Shown here piece after piece: positions 52,051-60,527 of a stretch of 64,000 nucleotides of DNA. Below the pieces are notes generated by a model that did not search any database, was not told where the DNA came from, and worked only from the letters and a program-made list of their open reading frames with translations. How positions within the stretch are numbered: the first letter of the stretch is position 1; each line of letters starts with the position of its first letter. The stretch covers positions 952,054 through 1,016,053 of the forward strand of contig NZ_ML058597.1 of the NCBI RefSeq assembly GCF_003635165.1, given 5' to 3'. The stretch comes from Burkholderia sp. Nafp2/4-1b (GTDB lineage Bacteria; Pseudomonadota; Gammaproteobacteria; Burkholderiales; Burkholderiaceae). The translations under genes were made by a program, and so were the position numbers.

Positions 52051-53013
52051 ATGAATCCGACCCGACGCCATTTCCTCGCCCAGGCCAGCGCCCTCGCCGC
52101 CGTCGCCACCCTCAGCGCCGCGCCGGCCCCGCTGCATGCGCAATCGGGCCCGCGCCCGCTACTGCGGGCCGGCGACCAGAAAGGCGGGCTGCGCGCGCTG
52201 CTCGAAGCGGCCGGCGAACTGAATGGTCTCCCGTACGACATCGCATGGACCGAATTCCCGGCCGCCGCGCCGCTGGCCGAAGCGCTGAACGCGGCGGCCG
52301 TCGACTGCGGGCCGATCGGCGATGCACCGGTGATCTTCGCGCTCGCATCCGGCGCCCGCATCAAGGTGATCGGCGCGAACCGGTCCGACCCGTTCGGCAC
52401 CGCGGTGCTCGTGCGGCCCGACGCGACGCTGAAGGACGCCGCCGACCTGAAAGGCAAGCGCATCGGCACCACGCGCGGCTCGATCGGCCATTTCGTCACG
52501 CTGAAGGCGCTCGACGCGGCCGGCCTGCCGCCTGATGCCGTGTCATTCCGCTTCCTGCCGCCGGCCGACACGATGCTTGCGCTCGCAACCGGTTCGATCG
52601 ACGCATGGGCGACGTGGGAACCCTATACCGCGCTCGCCGAAACGAGCGGCCGCGCGCGTGTGCTGGTCAACGGCCGCGGGCTGTGGTCGGGCCTCAGCTA
52701 TGTCGCGGCGACCGATGCGGCGATCGCATCGAAGCGCGACGTGCTGCGCGACTTCGTGCAACGCGTCGTGCGCGCGCAGGCGTGGTCGTACCAGCACGTC
52801 GATGCCTACTCTGCCGCGCTCGCGCGCATCATCGGCATCCCGCCGGCCGCCGCGAAGCTGCAGTTCGAGCGCCGCCACACGCGCTGGCAACCGATCGACG
52901 CGACGGTGATCGCCGAGCAGCAGCGCACGGCCGACTTCTACCTGAAGGCCGGGCTGCTGCGCCAGCCGCTCGACGTGCGCACGACGTTCGACCTGGGCTT
53001 TCCGCTCGCGTGA
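52051..53013 (+). CDS. ABC substrate-binding protein, sulfonate/nitrate type (2)
   Basis: A 320-residue SsuA-like binding protein with a twin-arginine start (TRRHFLAQAS, Arg5-Arg6) and likely cleavage after LHAQ. Mature features: DQKGGLRALLEAAGELNGLPYDIAWTEFPAAAPLAEALNAGAV-like region (observed AAAVDCGPIGDAP), LKGKRIGTTRGSIGHF and IDAWATWEPY. It is clearly different from the first binding protein, so the single permease-ATPase pair may serve two receptors. It ends the operon. Confidence 0.88.
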   Translation: MNPTRRHFLAQASALAAVATLSAAPAPLHAQSGPRPLLRAGDQKGGLRALLEAAGELNGLPYDIAWTEFPAAAPLAEALNAAAVDCGPIGDAPVIFALASGARIKVIGANRSDPFGTAVLVRPDATLKDAADLKGKRIGTTRGSIGHFVTLKALDAAGLPPDAVSFRFLPPADTMLALATGSIDAWATWEPYTALAETSGRARVLVNGRGLWSGLSYVAATDAAIASKRDVLRDFVQRVVRAQAWSYQHVDAYSAALARIIGIPPAAAKLQFERRHTRWQPIDATVIAEQQRTADFYLKAGLLRQPLDVRTTFDLGFPLA

Positions 53014-53122
53014 CGCGCGGGCGGCCGCGCAGCCGGCCGCGCGGCACGCAACCGCCCAAACGGCGTTCGCACGATCTGGCACAATCGCGATTCGACCATC
53101 CCTGCGTTTGCCAGCCAGCGTC

Positions 53123-53989
53123 ATGCCAGCCATCTCCGAACTCTTCGTCTACCCGATCAAATCCTGCGCCGGCATCGCGTTGTCGCGCGCGCAACTGCTC
53201 GAAACGGGCCTCGCGTACGATCGCCACTGGCTGATCACCACCCCCGACGGGATGATGATCACGCAGCGCACGCATCCGCGCCTCGCGCTGATCCGCACCG
53301 CGCTCGACAGCGATGCGCTCGTGCTGAACGCACCGGGCATGCCCGAGCTCCGCACGCCGCTCGACGGCGACGCGACGCCCGCCACGCCGAAGATGGCCGC
53401 GACCGTCTGGCGCGACACTGTCGACGCGATCGACACGGGCGCCGAGACGGCCGCGTGGCTCACCGAATTCCTCGGCACGCCGCTGAAGCTCGCGCGCTTC
53501 GGTGCCGACGCGCGCCGCGGCTGCAACCGCAAATGGACCGGCGACATCGATACGCACACGCAGTTCGCGGACGGCTATCCGCTGCTCGTGGTCAGCCAGG
53601 CGTCGCTCGACGACCTGAACGCGAAGCTCGTCGCGAAGGGTGCGCCGGCGATTCCGATGAACCGCTTCCGCCCGAACATCGTCGTGTCGGATCTCGATGC
53701 GTATGAGGAAGATTTTCTCGAGCATCTCGACGCCGATGGCGCGACGCCCGTGCGGCTGCGCCTCGTGAAGCTGTGCACCCGCTGCCCGCTGCCGACGATC
53801 GACCAGGTGACCGGCGCGCCGAACCCGGACTGGCCGCACGAGCCGACCGACACGATGCAGACTTATCGTGCGAATCCGAACTACGACAACGCGCTGACGT
53901 TCGGCATCAATGCGATCGTCGTCGAAGGCGCGGGCGCGTGGCTCGAGGTCGGGCAGTCCGTCGAAGCGGAAATCGGCTTCGGCGACTGA
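53123..53989 (+). CDS. MOSC-domain protein (YcbX-like)
   Basis: A 288-residue protein with an N-terminal MOSC beta-barrel (ISELFVYPIKSCAGIALSRAQLLETGLAYDRHW) and a C-terminal MOSC domain with NRFRPNIVV and the family cysteine in VKLCTRCPLPTIDQVTG. Such proteins bind the molybdenum cofactor; E. coli YcbX detoxifies N-hydroxylated bases, and mitochondrial mARC is related. Unlike YcbX there is no C-terminal 2Fe-2S ferredoxin domain, so an external electron donor is needed. Start at ATG 53123; a TTG 15 bases earlier is less likely. Confidence 0.9.
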   Translation: MPAISELFVYPIKSCAGIALSRAQLLETGLAYDRHWLITTPDGMMITQRTHPRLALIRTALDSDALVLNAPGMPELRTPLDGDATPATPKMAATVWRDTVDAIDTGAETAAWLTEFLGTPLKLARFGADARRGCNRKWTGDIDTHTQFADGYPLLVVSQASLDDLNAKLVAKGAPAIPMNRFRPNIVVSDLDAYEEDFLEHLDADGATPVRLRLVKLCTRCPLPTIDQVTGAPNPDWPHEPTDTMQTYRANPNYDNALTFGINAIVVEGAGAWLEVGQSVEAEIGFGD

Positions 53990-54122
53990 GCACCGCGGCG
54001 GACGGGCGCGGCGCGTGCGTCGCCACCCTCCGCCGCCCGCCGCCACCCTCCACCAGCCGCCGCCATTCGCGGGCAGCCGGCATCCTCCGCCGCTATTTCC
54101 GCGACCGCTCGAAGCGGCCGCG

Positions 54123-55520
54123 CTACTGCGCCGCCGGAACCGCCGGCAGCATCACCGTCACGATCAACCCGCCCCCCGCCGCATCGGCCAGCGTCACGCT
54201 GCCCTGATGCACGCGCGCGATCTCTCGCACGATCGACAGCCCGAGCCCCGTGCCTTCGACCGTCTGCGTCTTGCTGCCGCGATGGAAACGCTCGAACACC
54301 GCATCGCGCTCGCCGGCCGGAATGCCCGGCCCGTTGTCGATCACGTCGAGGCGCGCGTGCTCGCCGTCGCGCGACACGCGCACCGTGATCACCGCGCGGT
54401 CGCCCGAATAGCGGATCGCGTTGTCGATCAGGTTGCCGATCATCTCGCCGAGCAGGTCCGGCTGCCCGAGCACGTCGACATCGGCCTCGTGCTCGAAGCC
54501 CAGGTCGATGTCGCGCGAGCGCGCCACCGGCGACCAGTCGAGCGTCACACTGCGTGCGAGCCGGTGCAGCGCGACCGGCTGGCGCGCGACCGCTTGCCCG
54601 CTGTCCGAATCGAGCCGCGACAGCGACAGCAGTTGCTGGACGATTTTCGCGGCCTGCCGGACCGCGCCGTTCACGCGTCGCAGATGCACGTTCACGCGCG
54701 GCTGCTCGTCGGGCCGCAACGCGAGCTCGACGCCGGCCTGCACGGCCGCGAGCGGCGTCTTCAGCTGATGGGCGGCGTCCGCGAAGAAGCGCCTTCGGGC
54801 CACCTGCATCTGCTGCGTGCGGCCGATGTACTGGTTGATCGAGTCGACGAGCGGCGCGAGCTCGCTCGGCATCCCGCCGGTGTCGAGCGGCGTCGGATCG
54901 CCGTCGCTGCGCGCGGCGACCGTCGCCGACAACCGGTTCAGCGGCCGCAGCCCGCGCCCGACGCCGAGCCACACGATCCCGAGCGCGAGCACGACGAGCA
55001 GCCCTTCCTGCAGCAGCGAGCCCACCAGGATCTCGCGCGCGAGCGCCTGGCGCCCCTCGATCGTCTCGCCGACCATCACCCACACGATGCGCGTCTGCGC
55101 GGTCGGCACGTCGTGCACCGGCACGCGCAGCGCGGCCATCCGCAACTGCTCGCCGCGATAGACGACGTTGTAGTAGCGCGTGACGAACAGCGCGCCGTCG
55201 CCGGGTGGCAGCGGCAGGTCCGGATAGCCTGTGATCGTGCGGCCGTTGTCCTCGCGGATCAGGTAGAAGATCTTGCCGCCGTCGCCCGACTCGAACATCT
55301 CGAGCGCGAGATACGGCAGGTCGACCTCGATCTCGCCCTCGTTGAGCCGCACGCCTTCGCGGATCGATTTCAGCGACGACGACAGCGTGCGGTCGAACGC
55401 GACGTGCGCGGCGCTCATCGCGCGCTGGTACGTGAGCCACGAGTCGAGCGCGAGCAGCCCGAGCAGCGGCAGCAGCAGCCACAGCGCGACTTGCGTGCGC
55501 AGGTTCGGGCGCACGGTCAT
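54123..55520 (-). CDS. Sensor histidine kinase (TctE-like)
   Basis: A 465-residue kinase. TM1 (about 10-30), a periplasmic 2CSK_N-type sensor domain (about 30-165) like that of TctE/QseC kinases, TM2 (about 167-188), HAMP, DHp with His251 in DAAHQLKTPLAA, and HATPase motifs NLIDNAIRYS, DNGPGIP and GTGLGLSIV. Its ATG overlaps the response-regulator stop by four bases. The regulator gene is divergent from an ABC import-porin set, the classical TctDE arrangement for carboxylate uptake. Confidence 0.93.
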   Translation of the reverse strand: MTVRPNLRTQVALWLLLPLLGLLALDSWLTYQRAMSAAHVAFDRTLSSSLKSIREGVRLNEGEIEVDLPYLALEMFESGDGGKIFYLIREDNGRTITGYPDLPLPPGDGALFVTRYYNVVYRGEQLRMAALRVPVHDVPTAQTRIVWVMVGETIEGRQALAREILVGSLLQEGLLVVLALGIVWLGVGRGLRPLNRLSATVAARSDGDPTPLDTGGMPSELAPLVDSINQYIGRTQQMQVARRRFFADAAHQLKTPLAAVQAGVELALRPDEQPRVNVHLRRVNGAVRQAAKIVQQLLSLSRLDSDSGQAVARQPVALHRLARSVTLDWSPVARSRDIDLGFEHEADVDVLGQPDLLGEMIGNLIDNAIRYSGDRAVITVRVSRDGEHARLDVIDNGPGIPAGERDAVFERFHRGSKTQTVEGTGLGLSIVREIARVHQGSVTLADAAGGGLIVTVMLPAVPAAQ

Positions 55521-56191
55521 TCGGCGCCCTTCGCCTCGAGCAGATACCCGAGGCCGCGCAGCGTGACGATCGCGACGCCTGTGTGCTCCAGCTTCTTGCG
55601 CAGCCGGTACACGTAGATCTCGATCGCGTCCGCGTTGACCGATTCGTCGAGCCCGAAGATCTTCTCCGACAGCGTCTCCTTGTTGATCGCGCGGCCGTTG
55701 CGCAGGATCAGCACCTCCAGCACCGAGCGCTCGCGCGGCGTGAGCGACAGCGGTTCGCCGGCGAGATGAAAGCTGCGATCGATACTGTCATACGAAAGCG
55801 GCCCGCACTCGACCCGCGAATGCTCATGGCCGTGGCTGCGCCGGATCAGCGCGCGGGCGCGTGCCTCCAGCTCGGTCAGCTCGAACGGCTTCGCAAGATA
55901 ATCGTCGGCCCCGAGATCGAGTCCCTTCACGCGGTCCTCGACCGAGCCGTGCGCGGTGAGGATCAGCACCGGCACCGGATTGCGACGCGCGCGCAGCCGC
56001 CGCAGCACCTCGAGCCCGTCGAGCTTCGGCAGCCCCAGATCGAGGATCACCAGCGCGTAGTCCTGCGTGCGCAGCACGTGATCCGCCGCCTCCCCGTCCG
56101 CCATGTGATCGACCGCGAAACGCGCGGCGCTCAGCGCGTCGTTCAACGACTGCGCCAGGTTGGGGTTGTCTTCGACGAGCAGCACACGCAT
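55517..56191 (-). CDS. OmpR-family response regulator (TctD-like)
   Basis: A 224-residue response regulator. Receiver domain with Glu7/Asp8, phospho-acceptor Asp51 in VILDLGLPKLDG and Lys in AKPFEL; output winged helix from about 125 with LTPRERSVLEVLILRNGR. The start at 56191 follows GAGG. A longer reading would add nine residues. It is divergent from the binding-protein gene at 56317, and the gap holds TGAA-type direct repeats of the kind OmpR-family proteins bind. Confidence 0.93.
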   Translation of the reverse strand: MRVLLVEDNPNLAQSLNDALSAARFAVDHMADGEAADHVLRTQDYALVILDLGLPKLDGLEVLRRLRARRNPVPVLILTAHGSVEDRVKGLDLGADDYLAKPFELTELEARARALIRRSHGHEHSRVECGPLSYDSIDRSFHLAGEPLSLTPRERSVLEVLILRNGRAINKETLSEKIFGLDESVNADAIEIYVYRLRKKLEHTGVAIVTLRGLGYLLEAKGAE

Positions 56192-56230
56192 GGGGACCTC
56201 GGGAAATCCATGACACAAAGGACGCTATTG

Positions 56231-56257
56231 TGAACCGAAATGAAAGCAGGCTGAAAG
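56231..56257 (+). promoter_or_regulatory. Three TGAA direct repeats, candidate response-regulator site
   Basis: TGAACC (56231), TGAAAG (56241) and TGAAAG (56252) are spaced 10 and 11 bp, so they face the same side of the helix. They lie in the 125-bp divergent gap between the TctD-like gene and the binding-protein gene. Confidence 0.55.
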
Positions 56258-56316
56258 TGCGTCGCAATTAACATCCGCGTCACTCGAACAACACACACGC
56301 ACAACTGGAGGAAGAC

Positions 56317-57417
56317 ATGCCGTTTGCACCGAAGCAGCTCGCCGCCGCGCTGGCGATCGTCCTGGGCACCGCCGCCGGGGCCGCCGTCGCACAGGTTCCG
56401 GCCGGATATCCGGGTAACTACCAGGGTGTCGTCGACGCCGCGAAGCAGGAAGGCAAGCTGATCGTCTACTCGACCACCGACACGGGCCTCGTGCGCCCGC
56501 TGATCAAGGACTTCGAAAGCCTGTACGGCGTGAAGGTCGAGTACAACGACATGAACAGCACCGAGCTGTACAACCGCTACATCAGCGAGAACGCGGCGAG
56601 CAGCACGAGCGCCGACGTGCTGTGGAGCTCGGCGATGGACCTGCAGGTCAAGCTCGTCAACGACGGCCTGATGGCGCCGTACGATTCGCCCGAAAGCGCG
56701 CACGTGCCGCAGTGGGCGCAATACCAGAAGCAGGCGTACGGCACGACGTTCGAGCCGCTCGCGATCGTCTACAACAAGCGCCTGATTCCCGAGAACGAGG
56801 TGCCGAAGACGCGCACCGACCTGATCAAGCTGCTCACGTCGCAACCCGACAAGTTCAAGGGCAAGCTGACGACGTACGACGTCGAGAAATCCGGTGTCGG
56901 CTTCAACGCGCTGACGCAGGACGCGCACCTGAACGAGAAGGTCACGTGGGAACTCGTGAAGGCGATCGGTGCGACCGGTCCGAAGCTGCAGTCGAGCACC
57001 GGCGCGATGATGGAGCGCATTTCGTCGGGCGAGAACCTGATCGGCTACAACATCATCGGCTCGTATGCGTACGCGAAGGCGAAGAAGGACAAGTCGATCG
57101 GCTACGTGTTTCCGAAGGACTACACGCAGGTCGTGAGCCGCCTCGCGACGATCTCGAAGAAGGCGAAGAACCCGAACGCCGCGAAGCTGTGGGTCGACTA
57201 CCTGCTGTCGAACCGCGGCCAGACGCTGATCGCGAACCAGGCGAACCTGTACGCGATCCGTGCGGACGTGAGCGGCGAAACGTCGGCCGCGAGCCTCACG
57301 AAGGAACTCGGCGATTCGCTGAAGCCGATCCCGATCGGCACCGGCCTGCTCGTCTACCTCGACCAGTCGAAGCGGCTCGCGTTCCTGAAGCAATGGCAGC
57401 AGTCGATCAAGCGCTGA
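56317..57417 (+). CDS. ABC substrate-binding protein (AfuA/FbpA-type)
   Basis: A 366-residue periplasmic binding protein with a cleavable signal (residues 1-25, AAVAQ). It belongs to the large family around FbpA and AfuA: KLIVYSTTDTGLVRPLIKDFESLYGVKVEYNDMNS-like start, DVLWSSAMDLQVKLVNDG and a long C-terminal lobe. The tyrosine pair that binds iron in FbpA is not evident, so an organic or phosphorylated ligand, as in AfuA, is more likely than ferric iron. GGAGGAAG precedes the ATG. It is controlled with the following permease and ATPase, probably by the divergent two-component system. Confidence 0.88.
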   Translation: MPFAPKQLAAALAIVLGTAAGAAVAQVPAGYPGNYQGVVDAAKQEGKLIVYSTTDTGLVRPLIKDFESLYGVKVEYNDMNSTELYNRYISENAASSTSADVLWSSAMDLQVKLVNDGLMAPYDSPESAHVPQWAQYQKQAYGTTFEPLAIVYNKRLIPENEVPKTRTDLIKLLTSQPDKFKGKLTTYDVEKSGVGFNALTQDAHLNEKVTWELVKAIGATGPKLQSSTGAMMERISSGENLIGYNIIGSYAYAKAKKDKSIGYVFPKDYTQVVSRLATISKKAKNPNAAKLWVDYLLSNRGQTLIANQANLYAIRADVSGETSAASLTKELGDSLKPIPIGTGLLVYLDQSKRLAFLKQWQQSIKR

Positions 57418-57452
57418 TCGGCTGATCCGCCGCTCGGCTTCGGCCGACCCAC

Positions 57453-57482
57453 GGCCGCCCGCCGCACGCCGCGCGGGCGGCC
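57453..57482 (+). terminator. Intercistronic hairpin after binding-protein gene
   Basis: GGCCGCCCGC and its complement with a 10-base loop, followed by CTTCCCCTT. A smaller CGGC-TTCG-GCCG tetraloop hairpin lies just upstream. This is typical of partial termination or mRNA protection that keeps binding-protein levels above those of the permease. Confidence 0.5.
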
Positions 57483-57506
57483 CTTCCCCTTACCGACTTC
57501 CTAGAG

Positions 57507-57526
57507 GCGGCCATCCGGATGGCCGC
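57507..57526 (+). promoter_or_regulatory. 20-bp palindrome next to the permease ribosome site
   Basis: GCGGCCATCCGGATGGCCGC is perfectly self-complementary and ends 12 bases before the permease ATG, abutting its AGGGGTG ribosome site. It could fold and limit translation of the permease. Confidence 0.5.
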
Positions 57527-57538
57527 AGGGGTGAACTC

Positions 57539-59311
57539 ATGCTTTCAACCAGCACACGCGGGGCGGCGCCGGCCGTTCCGCCCACCTCCGGCCCGGGCGG
57601 CGCGATCCCCGCGCTGCCGGCCAACGGCCTGCAGCCGCTCGCCGGCATGTTGCGCTGGATCGTCGTCGCGGTGCTCACCATCGCGGTCGCGCTGCCGCTC
57701 GGCTTCATCCTGTTCCAGAGCCTGCTGTCCGCGCCGTTCTTCGACGCGAACAGGACGCTCGGCATCGAAGGCTTCCGCTTCATCTTCGCCGACCCGGACT
57801 TCTGGTCCGCCGTGAAGAACTCCTTCATCATCGCCGGCGGGATGCTGTTCATCTCGATCCCGCTCGGCGGCATCCTCGCGTTCCTGATGGTGCGCACCGA
57901 CCTGCCCGGCCGCCGCTGGCTCGAGCCGCTGCTGCTCACGCCAGTGTTCGTGTCGCCGATGGTGCTCGCGTTCGGCTACGTGGTCGCGGCCGGCCCGGTC
58001 GGCTTCTACTCGGTGTGGTTCAAGGAACTGTTCGGGGCGCAGGACGTGCCCTGGAACGTCTACTCGATCTTCGCGATCACGGTGATCGTCGGCCTCACGC
58101 ACGTGCCGCACGTGTACCTGTACTCGTCGGCCGCGCTGCGCAACCTCGGCTCGGACGTCGAGGAAGCCGCACGCGTGACGGGCGCCCGCCCGTTTCGCGT
58201 CGCGCTCGACGTGAGCCTGCCGATGACGATGCCCGCGCTGCTGTTCGCCGGCGTGCTCGTGTTCTTCCTCGGCTTCGAGGTGTTCGGGCTGCCGCTCGTG
58301 CTCGGCGATCCCGAAGGCCACCTCGTGCTCGCGACCTACCTGTACAAGCTGACCAACAAGCTCGGCGTGCCGTCGTACCACCTGATGGCCGCGGTCGCCG
58401 TGTGCATCGTCGCGATCACGTTCCCGCTCGTGCTGCTGCAGCGCCGCCTGCTGAAGACCGCGAACCGCTTCGTCACCGTGAAGGGCAAGGCCGGCCGCGC
58501 GACGGTGCTGCCGCTCGGCGTGTGGCGTTGGGTCGCGCTCGCGATCGTCGCGTTGTGGCTGATGCTGACCGTGATCGTGCCGATCTCGGGCATCGTGCTG
58601 CGCGCGTTCGTGACCAACTGGGGCGAAGGCGTATCGCTCGCCGAAGTGCTGACGCTGGCGAACTTCGTCGAGCTGTTCGAGCAGGACAACCTGGTGCGCG
58701 CGATCGTCAACACGCTCGGCATCGGCGTGATCGGCGGCGCGATCGCGGTCGGCTTCTACTCGCTCGTCGCGTTCGCCGGCCACCGCCGCCACGACTGGGC
58801 GACCAAGTTGCTCGACTACCTCGTGCTGCTGCCGCGCGCGGTGCCGGGCCTGCTCGCCGGTCTCGCGTTCCTGTGGATCTTCCTGTTCGTGCCGGGCCTG
58901 CGCGAGCTGAAGAACTCGATGTGGAGCATCTGGATCGCGTACACGGTCGTGTGGCTCGCGTACGGGATGCGGCTCATTCAGAGCGCGCTGCTGCAGGTCG
59001 GCCCGGAACTCGAGGAAGCCGGCCGCAGCGTCGGCGCGACGCGCAGCCGCGTGTCGCTCGACGTCACGCTGCCGCTCGTGCGCTTCGGCCTGCTCGCCGC
59101 GTGGCTGCTGATCTTCATGATCTTCGAGCGCGAATACTCGACCGCCGTCTACCTGCTGTCGCCCGGCACCGAAGTGATCGGCGCGCTGCTCGTGTCGCTG
59201 TGGGCGACCGGCGCCGTCGACCAGGTTGCCGCGCTCTCTGTCATCAACATCGCGATGGTCGGCGCCGGTCTCGGCGTGGCCCTGCGCTTCGGAGTGAAAC
59301 TTCATGGATAA
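57539..59311 (+). CDS. ABC permease with two fused membrane domains (FbpB/AfuB type)
   Basis: A 590-residue permease with two BPD_transp_1 halves, so one chain replaces the usual dimer. Each half has its own EAA-type loop: EEAARVTGARPFRVALDVSLP (near 210) and EEAGRSVGATRSRVSLDVTLP (near 500). About 12 membrane helices. The length fits FbpB-type ferric or AfuB-type permeases. It overlaps the ATPase start by eight bases. A strong palindrome lies at its ribosome site. Confidence 0.93.
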   Translation: MLSTSTRGAAPAVPPTSGPGGAIPALPANGLQPLAGMLRWIVVAVLTIAVALPLGFILFQSLLSAPFFDANRTLGIEGFRFIFADPDFWSAVKNSFIIAGGMLFISIPLGGILAFLMVRTDLPGRRWLEPLLLTPVFVSPMVLAFGYVVAAGPVGFYSVWFKELFGAQDVPWNVYSIFAITVIVGLTHVPHVYLYSSAALRNLGSDVEEAARVTGARPFRVALDVSLPMTMPALLFAGVLVFFLGFEVFGLPLVLGDPEGHLVLATYLYKLTNKLGVPSYHLMAAVAVCIVAITFPLVLLQRRLLKTANRFVTVKGKAGRATVLPLGVWRWVALAIVALWLMLTVIVPISGIVLRAFVTNWGEGVSLAEVLTLANFVELFEQDNLVRAIVNTLGIGVIGGAIAVGFYSLVAFAGHRRHDWATKLLDYLVLLPRAVPGLLAGLAFLWIFLFVPGLRELKNSMWSIWIAYTVVWLAYGMRLIQSALLQVGPELEEAGRSVGATRSRVSLDVTLPLVRFGLLAAWLLIFMIFEREYSTAVYLLSPGTEVIGALLVSLWATGAVDQVAALSVINIAMVGAGLGVALRFGVKLHG

Positions 59312-60371
59312 GCTCATCGTCGACGACCTGCATCTCAGCTACGGCGCCAACCCGATCCTCAAGGGCGTGTCGTTCGAACTGAAGGCCGGGGAAGTCGTGT
59401 GCCTGCTCGGCGCGTCGGGCAGCGGCAAGACCACGCTGCTGCGCGCGGTGGCCGGTCTCGAACAGCCGTCCGACGGTCGCATCCAGCTCGACGACCGCGT
59501 GTTCTTCGACGGCGTAAAGCGCGTCGACCTGCCCGTCGAACGGCGCTCGCTCGGCCTCGTGTTCCAGTCGTACGCGCTGTGGCCGCACCGCACCGTCGCC
59601 GACAACGTCGGCTACGGGCTCAAGCTGCGCCGCGTTGCGCCCGCCGAACAGAAGCGCCGCGTGCAGTCCGCGCTCGACCAGCTCGGCCTCGGCCATCTTG
59701 CGGAGCGCTTTCCGCACCAGTTGTCGGGCGGCCAGCAGCAGCGTGTCGCGATCGCGCGTGCGCTCGTCTACAACCCGCCGGTGATCCTGCTGGACGAGCC
59801 GCTGTCGAACCTCGACGCGAAGCTGCGCGAGGAAGCGCGGGCGTGGCTGCGCGAACTGATCGTGTCGCTCGGGCTGTCGGCGCTCTGCGTGACGCACGAC
59901 CAGACCGAAGCGATGGCGATGTCCGATCGCATCCTGCTGCTGCGCAACGGCCGCATCGAACAGGAAGGCACGCCGGCCGAGCTGTACGGCGCGCCGCGCT
60001 CGCTGTACACGGCGGAATTCATGGGCAGCAACAACCGCATCGACGCACGCGTCGCGGCCGTCGACGGCGAACGCGTGACGCTTGCCGGCGACGGCTGGGA
60101 ACTGCAGGCGCTTGCCCGCGACACGTTCGCGGCGGGCCAGGACGCGCAGGCCGTGATCCGCCTCGAGCGCGTGCAGGTCGCCGACGGCCCCGGCGCGAAC
60201 CGTCTGCAGGCCGATCTCGTCACGTCGATGTATCTCGGCGACCGCTGGGAATACCTGTTCCATTGCGGCGAGATGCGCCTGCGCGCGTTCGGCCATGTGC
60301 CGCGCGCGGCCGGCAAGCACTGGATCGAATTCCCGGCCAACGACTGCTGGGCGTTCGCGAAAGCGGGCTGA
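59304..60371 (+). CDS. ABC ATPase (FbpC/PotA type)
   Basis: A 355-residue importer ATPase. Walker A GASGSGKTT (36-44), Q-loop LVFQSYALWPHRTV, signature LSGGQQQR, Walker B VILLDEPLSNLD, switch His in VTHDQTEAMAM, and a C-terminal TOBE regulatory region (about 245-350). It is translationally coupled to the fused permease. Together with the binding protein and the following porin it makes a full uptake path. Confidence 0.94.
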   Translation: MDKLIVDDLHLSYGANPILKGVSFELKAGEVVCLLGASGSGKTTLLRAVAGLEQPSDGRIQLDDRVFFDGVKRVDLPVERRSLGLVFQSYALWPHRTVADNVGYGLKLRRVAPAEQKRRVQSALDQLGLGHLAERFPHQLSGGQQQRVAIARALVYNPPVILLDEPLSNLDAKLREEARAWLRELIVSLGLSALCVTHDQTEAMAMSDRILLLRNGRIEQEGTPAELYGAPRSLYTAEFMGSNNRIDARVAAVDGERVTLAGDGWELQALARDTFAAGQDAQAVIRLERVQVADGPGANRLQADLVTSMYLGDRWEYLFHCGEMRLRAFGHVPRAAGKHWIEFPANDCWAFAKAG

Positions 60372-60527
60372 CCTGAGCGCGGCGGCCTGCGCGCCGCCGT
60401 GCATGCATTCACGCGCGCATCCCGGATTCGACTGAGGTCCGGCGGACACTTCATCGCGTCCGCCGCAGGCTGCCGCGCGCCGCGTATCCGTTTCACCCAA
60501 CCCACAACAACCAAGGAGACACCGTCA

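Noticed and set aside
53990..54122. GCCACCCTCC repeats between the MOSC and kinase genes
   Set aside because: Only two imperfect copies in generally CCG-rich DNA; not distinct enough to report as an array.
56317..60371. Ferric-iron (Fbp) uptake system
   Set aside because: The permease and ATPase resemble FbpBC, but the binding protein lacks an evident iron-binding tyrosine pair and the set is paired with a TctDE-like system and a porin, so iron is not the best call.
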